Counted from the stretch's first letter, positions 1-8,720 are shown. The stretch is DNA of 64,000 bases from Bacteroidaceae bacterium (GCA_016292045.1 JAEEZX010000064.1:43777-107776); one strand, 5' to 3'. Numbers and translations: made by a program. Notes: a model not told the origin generated them from the sequence alone.

Positions 1-1120
1 AGATGAAGAACTTCTGACGCTCTGGCTTCGTGCCGTCGAAGGAGCCGCTGACAGACAGCACACTCCACTGCTCGGGATATGGCGACCATCGCTCAGGGTC
101 AGCACTGAACTGTCTCAGCTGCACGGTGACAAGGCCATTGGCAAGAATCCTGTCATCTGGCTTGGCCACATAGCCTGCATCCCTTGCGATGTAGTACGTC
201 ACATCATCAATGACACGCTCCACGATGTCGCCGACGGTCAGCACACGGCAGTAGATAGACTGGAAGCCTGCCCGCTGAATGTTTCCGTGACGGTCGTCGC
301 TGTTGGCAACGGCATTCTTCGTGCCGTCCATATTGTGCCAGAAGCCACGGAGAATGTCGCCGGGAACAAACTCACCAGGCTCTCCGTTATTCAGGTCAAG
401 GACAAACGTACTGGTGTGGTTCGTGGTGTCTGTGCTGATAATCTCCTTCACCCGACCCTTGCCAGCAGAATCCCATCGTGTGCCTGCCAGCACCTCGATA
501 GAGTTATACTTGATGGTAGGCACCATCAGCGACTCGGACAGCTCCAGTGAGCGGGCGATGATACTGCCATCAGGGAGCACCCTAACGCCCTGCCGCGAGC
601 CGATGCCTACCACAGCATCCTTCTCGAAGTCGCCTACGGTGGTCGTGCTTTTCAGCACTGTCTCACCCTCCACATACGCCGTACTCCTGACATTGACGCA
701 ATTCAGGTCAGCATTACCTTCCTCGTCGATACCAAACAGACCCTTCGCCTTTATCCAAAAGCCTTTGAGTAAGCCGAGATAACCTTTGGCCGTATCGTCC
801 TTATCCTTTCTCAGCCAGCGGTCGTATGCAGGGGAGTTGGTGGTGACGTCGGTGGCCTTGTCAGCGAGCTTCGCATACTCACTCTCCTTCGCCTTGTCAA
901 CGTTCTTAGCCTTGTCAGCTTCTTTGGCATGGTCAGCCTCCTTCGCGTGGTCGGCCTCAGTAGTATGGGTGACATTGGTCGTGGTGCCGCCCGTGCTGCC
1001 ATTACCGACGCCGCCTTTCTGCAGCTCCATGACAGCACGCACAAGCTGATTCCACTTCTCGGAAGAGGTTCTTCCGAAAGCGTCCAGTCCGGCGTTGAGC
1101 AGTCCACGTAAGTCTATCAT
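1..1120 (-). CDS. Phage tail/baseplate-type structural protein (C-terminus outside window)
   Basis: An open frame runs on the minus strand from an ATG at 1120-1118 to the window edge, giving at least 373 residues without a stop. Residues about 40-90 carry an Ala/Lys/Glu/Asp repeat (ADHAKEADHAKEADKAK and variants) that should form a coiled-coil or trimeric stalk, as in tail fibre or baseplate proteins. The rest is rich in beta-strand-like segments with Gly turns. It lies 3 bp after the connector-like gene in the same operon. The family is not recognised precisely and the 3' end is missing. Confidence 0.7.
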   Translation of the reverse strand, partial: MIDLRGLLNAGLDAFGRTSSEKWNQLVRAVMELQKGGVGNGSTGGTTTNVTHTTEADHAKEADHAKEADKAKNVDKAKESEYAKLADKATDVTTNSPAYDRWLRKDKDDTAKGYLGLLKGFWIKAKGLFGIDEEGNADLNCVNVRSTAYVEGETVLKSTTTVGDFEKDAVVGIGSRQGVRVLPDGSIIARSLELSESLMVPTIKYNSIEVLAGTRWDSAGKGRVKEIISTDTTNHTSTFVLDLNNGEPGEFVPGDILRGFWHNMDGTKNAVANSDDRHGNIQRAGFQSIYCRVLTVGDIVERVIDDVTYYIARDAGYVAKPDDRILANGLVTVQLRQFSADPERWSPYPEQWSVLSVSGSFDGTKPERQKFFI

Positions 1121-1123
1121 ACC

Positions 1124-1660
1124 TTATCCTATTTTTCTGATGACGATGCCACCGATGGAGGCGGCAGGCTTGCCGACCCGCTTGATAAGCCCTTTCTCCT
1201 TGCAGTAGGCCACGCAGTCCTTCAAGTAGCTGTTGGCCACCTCCAGCGTATTGTTGTATGCGTCCGACCGCTCCTTGGAAGAGAGGCGGTCTGAGTAGTC
1301 GCCGCTTTTCACCACAGAGCCATAGCGTGTGCTCTCCACGTCGCCGACCATGAGGTTCTGAGCATAGACGAAATAGGAGATGGCCACCTTCAGGCCCATG
1401 AAGCTACGGATGCTCTCGCCGTCGCACCCCTCATTGATGACATAGGAGCCACCATCAAGGAGCATGGTCTTCACCTCGTCGCGCTGCTCAACTGCTTTAT
1501 CCTGTTCGGCAAGCAGCCCTATAAACAATTCATCACCGAGAATGGGCTTTATATGTAATTGCTCGGCTTCGGTGATGAACGCTGTGAGTTTGTCGTCGGC
1601 AACCTTGCCGATGGGTCTTCCGAGCTTTCGTAGCTCTTCCGTAGTCAGTAGGTGTTTCAT
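1124..1660 (-). CDS. Putative head-tail connector / head completion protein
   Basis: A 178-residue, mostly alpha-helical protein beginning MKHLLTTEELRKLGRPIGKV. The N-terminal pattern (helix, variable loop, helix ending in a GDELFIGLL segment) resembles small head-tail adaptor proteins of Bacteroidales phages. It overlaps the end of the portal gene by 4 bases (ATGA). Position directly after the portal supports a connector role, but this is inference from context. Confidence 0.6.
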   Translation of the reverse strand: MKHLLTTEELRKLGRPIGKVADDKLTAFITEAEQLHIKPILGDELFIGLLAEQDKAVEQRDEVKTMLLDGGSYVINEGCDGESIRSFMGLKVAISYFVYAQNLMVGDVESTRYGSVVKSGDYSDRLSSKERSDAYNNTLEVANSYLKDCVAYCKEKGLIKRVGKPAASIGGIVIRKIG

Positions 1661-2829
1661 TTCGTTTCCTTATTGCTTACATATACCAGTGGTTGCACTT
1701 CATAGTCATTCGTCGGGTTAGCCAGCTCATACCAGTAGTCAAAGACACGCTTCAGCGCACGGCTGATGGCACGTCTCTCTTTGCTGACATAGCTGTTGTA
1801 GTATTCGTATGCGTCAGAGAGAATGTCGCTGCTGAAGCCGAGGCTACCGAAACGGATTCTGTACCACGGCTCCTGACCAAATGCAGCATAGATACGGCTG
1901 GTGACGCTCTCCTCGGTGGACTTGAAGCTGCCGTCAAAGTTGGTGGCTTGGAAGCGCACAAACTTAGGCTCGTCCTCGTCACTCTCTACCGTCACGTCCA
2001 TGATGGCACAGGCATTCTCGTCGCCCTGGAACACGTTCAGACTCTCGCTGACATCACTTTCATCTTTCTTCTCCAGCTGCTTGCCAGTCTCAGGGTCGAT
2101 GCCTAACGTCTGACCCTTCTTGTGTACGAGCATACCAGCAGTGAGGAAGTTGTTTCGGGTGTTACGGTACTTCACATTGTCGAGACCTTCATCCGTAGAA
2201 AGCGCCGTCACCACCTTGTCATAGATAGGTACAGGGTAGTCCCACTTTCCATCCATGGAGAACCACAGAATCTGTCCGCGGTAGTTCTCGATACCACCGC
2301 TGGCCACTATCTGCGCCATGACCACCTCCTTGCGGGGGTTGAAGGTGAAGATTTTCTTCAAATTGCTCTTGCTCACCTCGATCTTCTTTCCCTTGCGTGT
2401 CTTCTTACCGCTCCAGTCAGGGTGAATAAGGATATGCACGACCTTACCATCCACAGACTCCTCTTCGAGCCTGCACTGCATGAAAGGAACATGATGCAGC
2501 TCCACAATCTCGCACATCATGTTATAGTTGACGTGGAGAGCGAAGCCGTGGAACAGCGCCATGTCCTGTGCAATCAGGTGGTAGATGTCATCTACCGTCT
2601 GGCCCTGTCTGTTACACTCATATTCAGAGAAATCGGTATTGTTCAGCCCATTACCCTCTATGAACGTCTGGAAACGCTCAAGGCAAGTGCCACCGTTTGC
2701 GCTGCTACGGATAAGGTCATACATTCGCTGGGGGTAGAGGTTATCTTTTCCATAGCTCTGTATGCCGAGGTTACTCTGATAGCTGCTCTCAAAACGTTTC
2801 TGTGAGCGTTTTACATTGTTTATATTCAT
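1657..2829 (-). CDS. Putative portal protein
   Basis: A 390-residue protein. The N-terminus sets out a path typical of portals (GKDNLYPQRMYDLIRSS, then FIEGNGL), and the C-terminal third carries SRIYAAFGQEPWYRIR followed by a long helix with YYNSYVSKERRAISRALKR, matching the stem and crown helices of HK97/SPP1-like portals. Portals form the dodecameric DNA entry ring at one capsid vertex. It is flanked by capsid-side genes and a connector-like gene. No catalytic motif is expected, so the call rests on overall pattern and context. Confidence 0.7.
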   Translation of the reverse strand: MNINNVKRSQKRFESSYQSNLGIQSYGKDNLYPQRMYDLIRSSANGGTCLERFQTFIEGNGLNNTDFSEYECNRQGQTVDDIYHLIAQDMALFHGFALHVNYNMMCEIVELHHVPFMQCRLEEESVDGKVVHILIHPDWSGKKTRKGKKIEVSKSNLKKIFTFNPRKEVVMAQIVASGGIENYRGQILWFSMDGKWDYPVPIYDKVVTALSTDEGLDNVKYRNTRNNFLTAGMLVHKKGQTLGIDPETGKQLEKKDESDVSESLNVFQGDENACAIMDVTVESDEDEPKFVRFQATNFDGSFKSTEESVTSRIYAAFGQEPWYRIRFGSLGFSSDILSDAYEYYNSYVSKERRAISRALKRVFDYWYELANPTNDYEVQPLVYVSNKETK

Positions 2830-2886
2830 AGGGGATAATGGGCTGAACGATAATAACGGGAAATGTGATAGTGAGAAGGGGAGGGC

Positions 2887-3675
2887 TTACTTGCCCTCCT
2901 CTGTAGAAGTCTCAGCAGTAGGGGCCTCCTTGGGTGCTTCGTCCTTCGGGGCTTCCTTCGTACCCTTGCCAGCCTTTGCTTTCAGGGCTTTCTCCAAAGC
3001 TGCGGTGAGGCGTTCCACCTCGGCCTTCAGCTCGTCATTCTCCTTGTGCAGGGCCTTGACCTCGGCTTGTGCCTCGTCCTTGCCCTTCTCCACCGTGTCA
3101 GTGGCAGCGACAACCTCCTTGCGGAGAGCGTCGGCCTCGTCCTTGGCGGCTTCAAGGTCAGCTTTCATGGTGTTCACCTGCTCGGTCAGGGCGGTGATTT
3201 CACCATCCTTACCCTCTGCCTCGGCAGTCAGCTTCTCGACCTCGGCCTTCAGCTCGTCATAGGTGGGAACGCTTACCGTACCTTCCTTGCGGGCCTTCAC
3301 GCGGCTCTCCCAATCGGTGGGATAGACCTCGAACATACTGATGTGCTGAGGGAACTTAGCGAGATAACGCTCTGCCACCTCGTCGGGGCAGTTGTTCAGC
3401 GCATAGAACTTGTTCTTTCCCGGCTCCTGTAAGACGATGCCGGGCTTCAATACATAATTAGCTTTCTTTGGCATTGCTCCTAATTGTTTAAGTTTAAGCA
3501 TTGTCTCGATGTAGGCATCACGCCAGCAATCCCTACACCCAGTGTTTCTTACCCTCTTTCCGCAAACTTCGGAATAGAGCTGTTCGATAATCGCTTGGTC
3601 GGAAGATGAGAAGCCGGAGTCGTACCGACTTCTCATTTCCTCAAGCGTTCTTAGAGTCTCCTGATAGCTTGCCAT
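2887..3675 (-). CDS. Virion-associated coiled-coil protein with Cys cluster
   Basis: A 262-residue protein. Residues 1-60 are helical with a Cys cluster (CGKRVRNTGCRDCWRDA), perhaps metal-binding. The middle (about 75-130) is a compact segment with YVLKPGIVLQ and FYALNNCPDEVAERYL. Residues about 140-235 are a long Glu/Lys/Ala coiled coil, followed by a low-complexity Lys/Glu/Ala/Pro tail. It is packed between the portal and the 199-residue virion protein, so it probably acts in head or neck assembly. Function unknown. Confidence 0.6.
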   Translation of the reverse strand: MASYQETLRTLEEMRSRYDSGFSSSDQAIIEQLYSEVCGKRVRNTGCRDCWRDAYIETMLKLKQLGAMPKKANYVLKPGIVLQEPGKNKFYALNNCPDEVAERYLAKFPQHISMFEVYPTDWESRVKARKEGTVSVPTYDELKAEVEKLTAEAEGKDGEITALTEQVNTMKADLEAAKDEADALRKEVVAATDTVEKGKDEAQAEVKALHKENDELKAEVERLTAALEKALKAKAGKGTKEAPKDEAPKEAPTAETSTEEGK

Positions 3676-3678
3676 AGT

Positions 3679-4278
3679 TTACTGATTGGCAGTAGCAGTC
3701 AGGAGCGATTCGAGAGCGGTGCGCGAGGCGGCGATGCTCGTGTTGTAGTAGAAGATACCACTCGACGGGGCATTTGCCTCCTGCAGGGTCACGGCCCAGC
3801 CGCCATCCGTCTCCTCCGAATACTTCTCGTTGGTAATCTCGGTGGCGGTGAGACCAGTCTCCAGACCGAAAATCTCAAAGGTATTCTTCTTGTCAGTACC
3901 CTGGAACTTGTTCTCCAAGATGACGACGTAGCGGCCATTGGCCAGCGGGTCGATGATGTTCTTCGCAACATCGGGGCCGCTGTTCAACACCACAAGCGAA
4001 ACCGTCTTGTTGAACTTGTTACGATAGGTAGAAGTGGCAAGAGCCGTCTGCGTACCCGTGAAGGGCGTGCTGCCAGGAACAACGACCTTGTAAGCCTTCT
4101 TACCGCCAGTGAGCAACGTCAGTGCGGACACGACGTTATCAGTCTTGGTGAGGGCGTCCCAGTCGATGTCATCGAAGTTCATAATGTAACCAGTATTCTT
4201 CATACCGGGTACTTGCGGGTTAGCGCAAGAGCCGCCGATGTCCTGAGCCAGTTTGAAATCACATAATTCTGCAGGCAT
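3679..4278 (-). CDS. Probable virion protein (tail-tube-like or minor capsid)
   Basis: A 199-residue beta-rich protein beginning MPAELCDFKLAQDIGGSCAN. A central GRYVVILENKFQGTDKKN segment and a Thr/Ala-rich C-terminus are visible. Its place just after the major capsid gene and its size fit a tail tube or head decoration protein of Bacteroidales phages; the two cannot be separated from sequence alone. A GC-rich hairpin at 4308-4347 separates it from the capsid gene. Confidence 0.5.
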   Translation of the reverse strand: MPAELCDFKLAQDIGGSCANPQVPGMKNTGYIMNFDDIDWDALTKTDNVVSALTLLTGGKKAYKVVVPGSTPFTGTQTALATSTYRNKFNKTVSLVVLNSGPDVAKNIIDPLANGRYVVILENKFQGTDKKNTFEIFGLETGLTATEITNEKYSEETDGGWAVTLQEANAPSSGIFYYNTSIAASRTALESLLTATANQ

Positions 4279-4307
4279 AGTCTTTACGTTTTAAGAGTTA
4301 GGAATGT

Positions 4308-4347
4308 GGGCGCAGCGACCGAATTTTTACGTCCCGACACCGCGCCC
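4308..4347 (-). other. GC-rich hairpin between capsid gene and next gene
   Basis: GGGCGC at 4308-4313 pairs with GCGCCC at 4342-4347. No U-tract follows on the minus strand, so this is not a standard terminator. It may protect or partly attenuate the capsid mRNA, helping the capsid be made in excess. Inference only. Confidence 0.4.
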
Positions 4348-4355
4348 GTTTTCGT

Positions 4356-5450
4356 TTAGATAGCGACCTGTACGAGGTTGTCCTCACCTACCAGTGTGCC
4401 GAGGTTAGACTCAGCATAGATGAAGTTGTCGCGCTTGCGGTCGTCGAACTTCACGGTCAGAGAGGCCATGCGATCCTTGTCGGACGTGCCGACGAACAGG
4501 TTCTGAGGCGAAGCCAGCACAGCACGGTGCGGGTTGTTGAGCTTGGTCGTGGTGACGGCCTGAGCACCCTCGCCCGTAGTGGTGGTGATGGTCTGGTACT
4601 TCTTAATCATGCGGTCCCAGATGTCGAGTACCAGCACAGGATGACCGTCGTACTCGGAGAGCAGGATGCCCTCGGTTACGACCTGAGCAGTCATCTGATA
4701 CTTGGTAATCTTATACACATCGGTACGCAGGGCCTTGAACAGGCTGTTCGTCATGAAGATGGCGTGGTCGGGCTTGTCAAAGATGCGGCCATCGGCCTCA
4801 GAGAGAAGGTCGTCGATGATGCCCATGGCATAACCTTCGACGCGGACAGCTGCCTTCTGAGCAGCGTAGGTCTCAGCCTCGTTTGCGCTGATGGCAATCT
4901 GCTGAGCAGGATTCTGGGCGATGATGGCCTCCAGGCGCTTCCACAGGCCGTCGCAGACCTTGAGCAGCTTGACGTCGATACCATCGGTGATGACACCGCC
5001 GCTTGCTACGTTCTTGGCAGCGGTATCGCCGAACCACGTCAGACGCCAGAACATGTCGTTGATGGCGCTCTTCAGCAGCGGCATGAGGAACTTATCCCAG
5101 TAGGGAGTGTCCTGCAGGTCAGCACGCTCGGTGCCTTCCTTCATGCCATAGCGGGCGATGGTGTCTTCCAAGTCCTCGTAGCAGATGCTCTTGGGGATTT
5201 GCCACTTGCCGAGCTCCCAGGTCTTCTCGAAACCTGTAATCTCGACGCTTGTGTAGGTCGGGTCACAGCCGCCTCCAGCCGTGCCAACGTCGCCCATGCG
5301 GTCGACATAGCCCAGCTTCTTACCGTTCTCGACGTTGACCATAGGAGTGACTACGCGCTCCAGGTCGGGGTCGTTGAACACAGAGGTGAACAAGAGCTCG
5401 TTAAGGTCTCTTATTGCACCATTGTCTACAGTGAATTGTTCAAAGTTCAT
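4356..5450 (-). CDS. Major capsid protein
   Basis: A 364-residue protein directly downstream of the protease-scaffold gene. Features that fit Bacteroidales-phage major capsid proteins are an acidic helical start (MNFEQFTVDNGAIRDLNELL), a Gly-rich early loop (GTAGGGCDPTYTS), a central domain with AIFMTNSLFKALR and VLVLDIWDRM, and a conserved C-terminal RAVLASPQNLFVGTSDKD region followed by a beta-strand run. It would form the HK97-fold shell. The gene order protease, capsid, then small virion proteins supports the call. Confidence 0.8.
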   Translation of the reverse strand: MNFEQFTVDNGAIRDLNELLFTSVFNDPDLERVVTPMVNVENGKKLGYVDRMGDVGTAGGGCDPTYTSVEITGFEKTWELGKWQIPKSICYEDLEDTIARYGMKEGTERADLQDTPYWDKFLMPLLKSAINDMFWRLTWFGDTAAKNVASGGVITDGIDVKLLKVCDGLWKRLEAIIAQNPAQQIAISANEAETYAAQKAAVRVEGYAMGIIDDLLSEADGRIFDKPDHAIFMTNSLFKALRTDVYKITKYQMTAQVVTEGILLSEYDGHPVLVLDIWDRMIKKYQTITTTTGEGAQAVTTTKLNNPHRAVLASPQNLFVGTSDKDRMASLTVKFDDRKRDNFIYAESNLGTLVGEDNLVQVAI

Positions 5451-5483
5451 TGCGGAGTTGTTTTAAGAGTTATACGTTTCAGT

Positions 5484-6845
5484 TTACTTACGAGCGTTGC
5501 GCTTGGCCTCCTGACGCTCACGCTGTTCGCGGAGCAACTGCTGGGTGCGGGTCTCGCCCTCCAAACGCTGGCCTCCCTTCTCCACGAAAGAGCGGTTGCC
5601 GGGGTGGAAGGTGGAGTGCATCTTGCAGACATTCTCCAGCCAAGCCTTGCCGCCTGCCTTGGCTACGGTGTCAAGGATAGCGGTCTCCTCCTCGGTCTTC
5701 TGAGCCTGAGTCAGAGACTCCTTCTCAGCTTCGAGGGTGGCCTTGTCATTGACGAGAGCTTCCTTCTCAGAGGTCAGCGTGCCGACGGCTGCTGTGAGAT
5801 TCTCCTTGTCAGTTGTCAAGGACTGCACTTGCTGTTCGAGAGAACCCTTCTCGGATTCGAGCGTTGCCTTCTCTTCCTTCAGGGTGGCGTTCTCAGCGGT
5901 CAGCGTCTCCACCTGGGCGGTGAGGTCAGCGACCTGCTGCTTCAGGGCGTTCACGTCCTCGTCGTCGCTACCGTCGGCGGGAGTGATGCTTTCGATTACC
6001 TCGTTTGCGACAACAATCACGGTGCCGTCGTCAAGGGTGTACGTGCCGTTGGGATAGGCTTTGTCACCTACCTGCGGGTCGCCATCCTCACGCTCTACCG
6101 TGAACTCGCTACCGTCAGCAGCGGTAATCTTCTGATTGAGGATAGTGGACTCCACGTCCTCGATCTTGCTGAAGCCTGTCAGAGAGAGCAGCTTCTTCAG
6201 CAAACTGGTCTTTACTTCTGTCTTTTCCATATTCTTGTAATTGGGGTTTGGTTTCGTTGCCGTGTTCGGGGCAAGGGTGTCAGTGATGAAGCCCAGTTCC
6301 TTGGCTTTCTCCATATCCACGAACTTGTCTTCGTTCATCAGGTCTTGCAACTCCTGACGGTCAGCTCCAGTACGCTCAACATAGAGGTCGAGAATCTTCT
6401 TCTGCTCCTCCATGAGCGCAAGCTGCTGAGCATCGAGCTTGCCCTTCATCTTCTCCAGCTCGTCGGCGGTCAGACGCTCCATCGTGCAGAGGTCAAGCCA
6501 TGCAAGGCTCGGGTTGTGTATGCACATTCTTGCGTTGGCGAAAGCGAAACGTCGCTCCTTGGGTGCAGCCAGTAGAATGATGGTTGCCATAGACGAGCAC
6601 TGCCCCTCGATGGTAGCCGAGATTTCCTTACCAGACTGACGCAGGGCATCGTAGATGGCCCAACCCTCGATGCAGTCACCGCCGGGGCAGTGCAGCTTCA
6701 GGTCAATAGCGTTGTCTCCTTCGTCCATGCTGTTGATGAAGTCGTGAATGTCCTTGTAGCACACAGCATCGACGCCGAGCCAGTCACGGTACATTACTCG
6801 AGTTTCTTCGTCAACGATTTCGTTGTAGATACATAGTTTTGCCAT
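5484..6845 (-). CDS. ClpP-type prohead protease fused to a scaffolding domain
   Basis: A 453-residue fusion. Residues 1-about 200 are a peptidase S14 (ClpP-like) domain: HCPGGDC near 52-58, GQCSSMAT with the likely nucleophile Ser85, and MCIHNP with the likely catalytic His110. Residues about 245-290 form a small beta domain (QVGDKAYPNGTYTLDDGT) and about 300-390 a long coiled coil; the basic C-terminus ends QERQEAKRNARK. Such phage proteases cut the scaffold out of the prohead, and here the scaffold appears to be carried on the same chain. It is the first gene after the tandem terminators. Confidence 0.85.
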   Translation of the reverse strand: MAKLCIYNEIVDEETRVMYRDWLGVDAVCYKDIHDFINSMDEGDNAIDLKLHCPGGDCIEGWAIYDALRQSGKEISATIEGQCSSMATIILLAAPKERRFAFANARMCIHNPSLAWLDLCTMERLTADELEKMKGKLDAQQLALMEEQKKILDLYVERTGADRQELQDLMNEDKFVDMEKAKELGFITDTLAPNTATKPNPNYKNMEKTEVKTSLLKKLLSLTGFSKIEDVESTILNQKITAADGSEFTVEREDGDPQVGDKAYPNGTYTLDDGTVIVVANEVIESITPADGSDDEDVNALKQQVADLTAQVETLTAENATLKEEKATLESEKGSLEQQVQSLTTDKENLTAAVGTLTSEKEALVNDKATLEAEKESLTQAQKTEEETAILDTVAKAGGKAWLENVCKMHSTFHPGNRSFVEKGGQRLEGETRTQQLLREQRERQEAKRNARK

Positions 6846-6996
6846 TTTCTTCCGGAATTGTTGTGATTATACGGCAAAATTACATATTTAATAAGGAGGA
6901 AAATTTTTCTTTCGTCTCATTCCACTGAACCCGAAAGTGCAGCCAACATCAGCTTCAAACGCTGTATTTATCGCAGTTTCAGTGAGAAACGGACGT
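6846..6996 (-). promoter_or_regulatory. Intergenic region with probable promoter of the head operon
   Basis: The minus strand carries TAATTTTG (complement of 6875-6882), matching the TAnnTTTG -7 box of Bacteroidota, about 30 bp before the protease ATG. The -33 position does not show a clear TTTG, so strength is uncertain. The region follows two terminators, so a new transcript for the head genes is expected. No gene is seen here. Confidence 0.5.
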
Positions 6997-7025
6997 AAAA
7001 AAGGCCAATCCGAAAAAGACTGGCC
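6997..7025 (-). terminator. Intrinsic terminator (distal of a tandem pair)
   Basis: On the minus strand a GGCCAGTC / GGATTGGCC stem (7003-7025) is followed directly by six T (complement of 6997-7002). This is a textbook rho-independent terminator and would end transcripts from the accessory block. Confidence 0.8.
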
Positions 7026-7041
7026 GATAGGGCCTTACATC

Positions 7042-7075
7042 AAAAATGCCTGCCATCCATCACGGACAGCAGGCA
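7042..7075 (-). terminator. Intrinsic terminator (proximal of a tandem pair)
   Basis: TGCCTGC (7069-7075 complement) pairs with GCAGGCA (7047-7053 complement), followed by a TTTTT run at 7042-7046 on the minus strand. A second perfect stem (ATGGGTG / CACCCAT, 7098-7118) lies just upstream without a U-tract. Confidence 0.75.
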
Positions 7076-7165
7076 CCCCTTCAAAACTTTAACTGCAATG
7101 GGTGTGCTATTCACCCATCGCCTAAACAAATGGCTAAAGCACCATCTGATATGTCTCAGCAGACG

Positions 7166-7516
7166 TCATGGCTCAGACCCTCCTTCGGTAATGTCAATGA
7201 ATACCACATCGTTCTTGTCAGCCCTTCTACTGCCACAGCAGACTACGCCATCGCATCCTTCAATTTGGAAGAAGCAATCGTCACAGCTGCCATCGTCGCA
7301 TTTCTGGCAGAGCAGCTTATGACCCTTCACTTCGATGGTCTTACCCACTGGCACCTCGTTCACTTCGCCAGTGTCAAGCCCCTTCTCGTCGGCGTGCTTG
7401 ATCCTCGCCTCGATATTGCTGATGATGTTATCAATGGAGCGACCTCTGTACTCAACAGCCACCTCTTTCAGGCAGTCAAGCATGGCCACCAGCTTATTAT
7501 ATTCCGTCTGTGTCAT
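7166..7516 (-). CDS. Cys-rich small protein, likely metal-binding
   Basis: A 116-residue protein. The N-terminal half is helical. The C-terminal half has closely spaced cysteines (LLCQKCDDGSCDDCFFQ, then GCDGVVCC), which fits a zinc-binding fold. It is the last gene before the tandem terminators and lies 3 bp after the DUF4406-like gene. Function unknown. Confidence 0.65.
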   Translation of the reverse strand: MTQTEYNKLVAMLDCLKEVAVEYRGRSIDNIISNIEARIKHADEKGLDTGEVNEVPVGKTIEVKGHKLLCQKCDDGSCDDCFFQIEGCDGVVCCGSRRADKNDVVFIDITEGGSEP

Positions 7517-7519
7517 AGC

Positions 7520-7861
7520 CTACATCTTATCGTGTTCGTAAATCTGTTTCTCATAAATCTTTGCAGCCCTGTATTCAAGGTTGCAACCCTTGGAACTCTG
7601 CCAGGCATGGTCAAGATAGACGGCTTCGGCCTCCATCACTGCCTCTATGCAGCGGCCCATCGCCACAGATTCCTTCATTTCCATGTCAGAGGGAGGGTTG
7701 ACGTTGAACGTGCTCACCAACCTGTCGTACTTGTCAAAACGGCTATCGTCTCTGATAACCTCCACCAGCAGATTCACACGGTGACGTGCCGCCTGCAGCT
7801 TCTCCTTCAGCGTTTTCTCCGGCCTGCTGTTAATGGGTGTCGATATGTATAGTGTTGCCAT
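7520..7861 (-). CDS. DUF4406-like (nucleoside deoxyribosyltransferase-related) protein
   Basis: A 113-residue protein starting MATLYISTPINSRPEKTL, which matches the (V/L)YIS-PI start of DUF4406 and nucleoside 2-deoxyribosyltransferase-related folds. Later features are an acidic/His stretch and HAWQSSKGCNLEY, placed where these families have their C-terminal active-site segment. It may act on nucleotides, but the reaction is not known. The ATG at 7861 is preferred over an upstream TTG. Confidence 0.6.
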   Translation of the reverse strand: MATLYISTPINSRPEKTLKEKLQAARHRVNLLVEVIRDDSRFDKYDRLVSTFNVNPPSDMEMKESVAMGRCIEAVMEAEAVYLDHAWQSSKGCNLEYRAAKIYEKQIYEHDKM

Positions 7862-7949
7862 AATCTTCTGTAGATAAAGAGGCAGCAACTGGCGGCTCTT
7901 CCCGTAACGTGGGCTCGTACTTGCGGACTACCTGACGCCAATTCGTCAC
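7830..7949 (-). CDS. Candidate short gene with GTG start (39 aa)
   Basis: A GTG-initiated frame after an in-frame stop encodes a short product starting with a TNWRQVVRKYEP segment, followed by REEPPVAASLSTEDYG. It fills most of the 111-bp gap upstream of the DUF4406-like gene and overlaps its start by 32 bases. The composition looks protein-like, but the alternative start and overlap keep confidence low. Confidence 0.35.
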   Translation of the reverse strand: MTNWRQVVRKYEPTLREEPPVAASLSTEDYGNTIHIDTH

Positions 7950-7972
7950 CGCCTACCGCTTCCTCTGTGTGG

Positions 7973-8275
7973 TTATTTCTTCAGGTGTTTCGCATTATAG
8001 ACGCGCTGACGCTCATAGTAGGCAAGCATCTTCTTCCACTGCTTGCCGTTGTCAGCAGCATTGCCTTCATGCTCACTCGGCCATAGCGTGACAGAGAGCA
8101 TGGTCTTTTTCGCTCTCTTGTTCTCGGAGAAGATGTCAACATTGACCGTGCCGAAGAGCGTAGGCTGCAAAGCAACGTGCACGTCCACTTTGTCCTCATA
8201 GGACTTTCTCAATAGTTCAAATACTGCCTCTAAAATCTCATTGATTTCTTTCGGGCACTTTGCTGGGATTTCCAT
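7973..8275 (-). CDS. Small protein of unknown function (100 aa)
   Basis: Begins MEIPAKCPKEINEILEAVFE, an amphipathic helix, followed by beta-like segments (VHVALQPTLFGTVNVDIF) and a basic C-terminus with YYERQRVYNAKHLKK. No family is recognised. It belongs to the transcription unit led by the promoter at 8657-8720. Confidence 0.6.
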   Translation of the reverse strand: MEIPAKCPKEINEILEAVFELLRKSYEDKVDVHVALQPTLFGTVNVDIFSENKRAKKTMLSVTLWPSEHEGNAADNGKQWKKMLAYYERQRVYNAKHLKK

Positions 8276-8313
8276 AATTCTAAGTTTTGAAGTTACTATT
8301 TTGTTCCGATTCT

Positions 8314-8646
8314 CTATGCAACGGCCAAAGCCTGATGCAGTTCATTGTAGCTGATCTGGCTGACCTCCAGCTCCTCGCCGTCCTCGTCAAAGGCGGTGAT
8401 GTTGTCAACCTCCACATTGCAGGCTACCCAGCAGGAGAGGTCTTCGATGTTGTTGTAGTCCACCTCATTGTGTACGTTCAAGTCCTCGATGAAGTCAGCG
8501 TCGATGGTGAAGTCAACGAAGATAAGGTTTTTGCCCTGCTCGAACTCAGCACCTTCTACCTTGGTAATGCTCCGACAGACTTCTCTTCCGTTGATGGCCT
8601 CGGCAATAGCCTTAATGGTGGCCTTCGTCAATTTAATTGCTTTCAT
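8314..8646 (-). CDS. Small acidic protein of unknown function (110 aa)
   Basis: Begins MKAIKLTKATIKAIAEAING, with two beta-rich acidic segments (LIFVDFTIDADFIEDL, EVDNITAFDEDGEELEV). It is the first gene behind the repeated promoter-leader element at 8657-8720, so it is probably expressed strongly. No family recognised. Confidence 0.65.
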   Translation of the reverse strand: MKAIKLTKATIKAIAEAINGREVCRSITKVEGAEFEQGKNLIFVDFTIDADFIEDLNVHNEVDYNNIEDLSCWVACNVEVDNITAFDEDGEELEVSQISYNELHQALAVA

Positions 8647-8656
8647 AATCGTTTTG

Positions 8657-8720
8657 TTTTGAAGGGTTGTTTATCTTATTTGTCAGTACAAAGGTACAAA
8701 GAAGTTATCAAATACGCAAA
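8657..8720 (-). promoter_or_regulatory. Repeated promoter-leader element, copy 1
   Basis: On the minus strand: -33 TTTG (8717-8720), 20-bp spacer that contains ATTTGATAA, -7 TACCTTTG (8689-8696), then leader CAAATAAGATAAA and CCTTCAAAAC before the ATG at 8646. The layout is shared with nine other promoters in the window. Confidence 0.85.

Noticed and set aside
4527..6575. 682-codon open frame on the plus strand opposite capsid and protease genes
   Set aside because: Shadow of GC-biased codons; the minus-strand capsid and protease genes explain the region.
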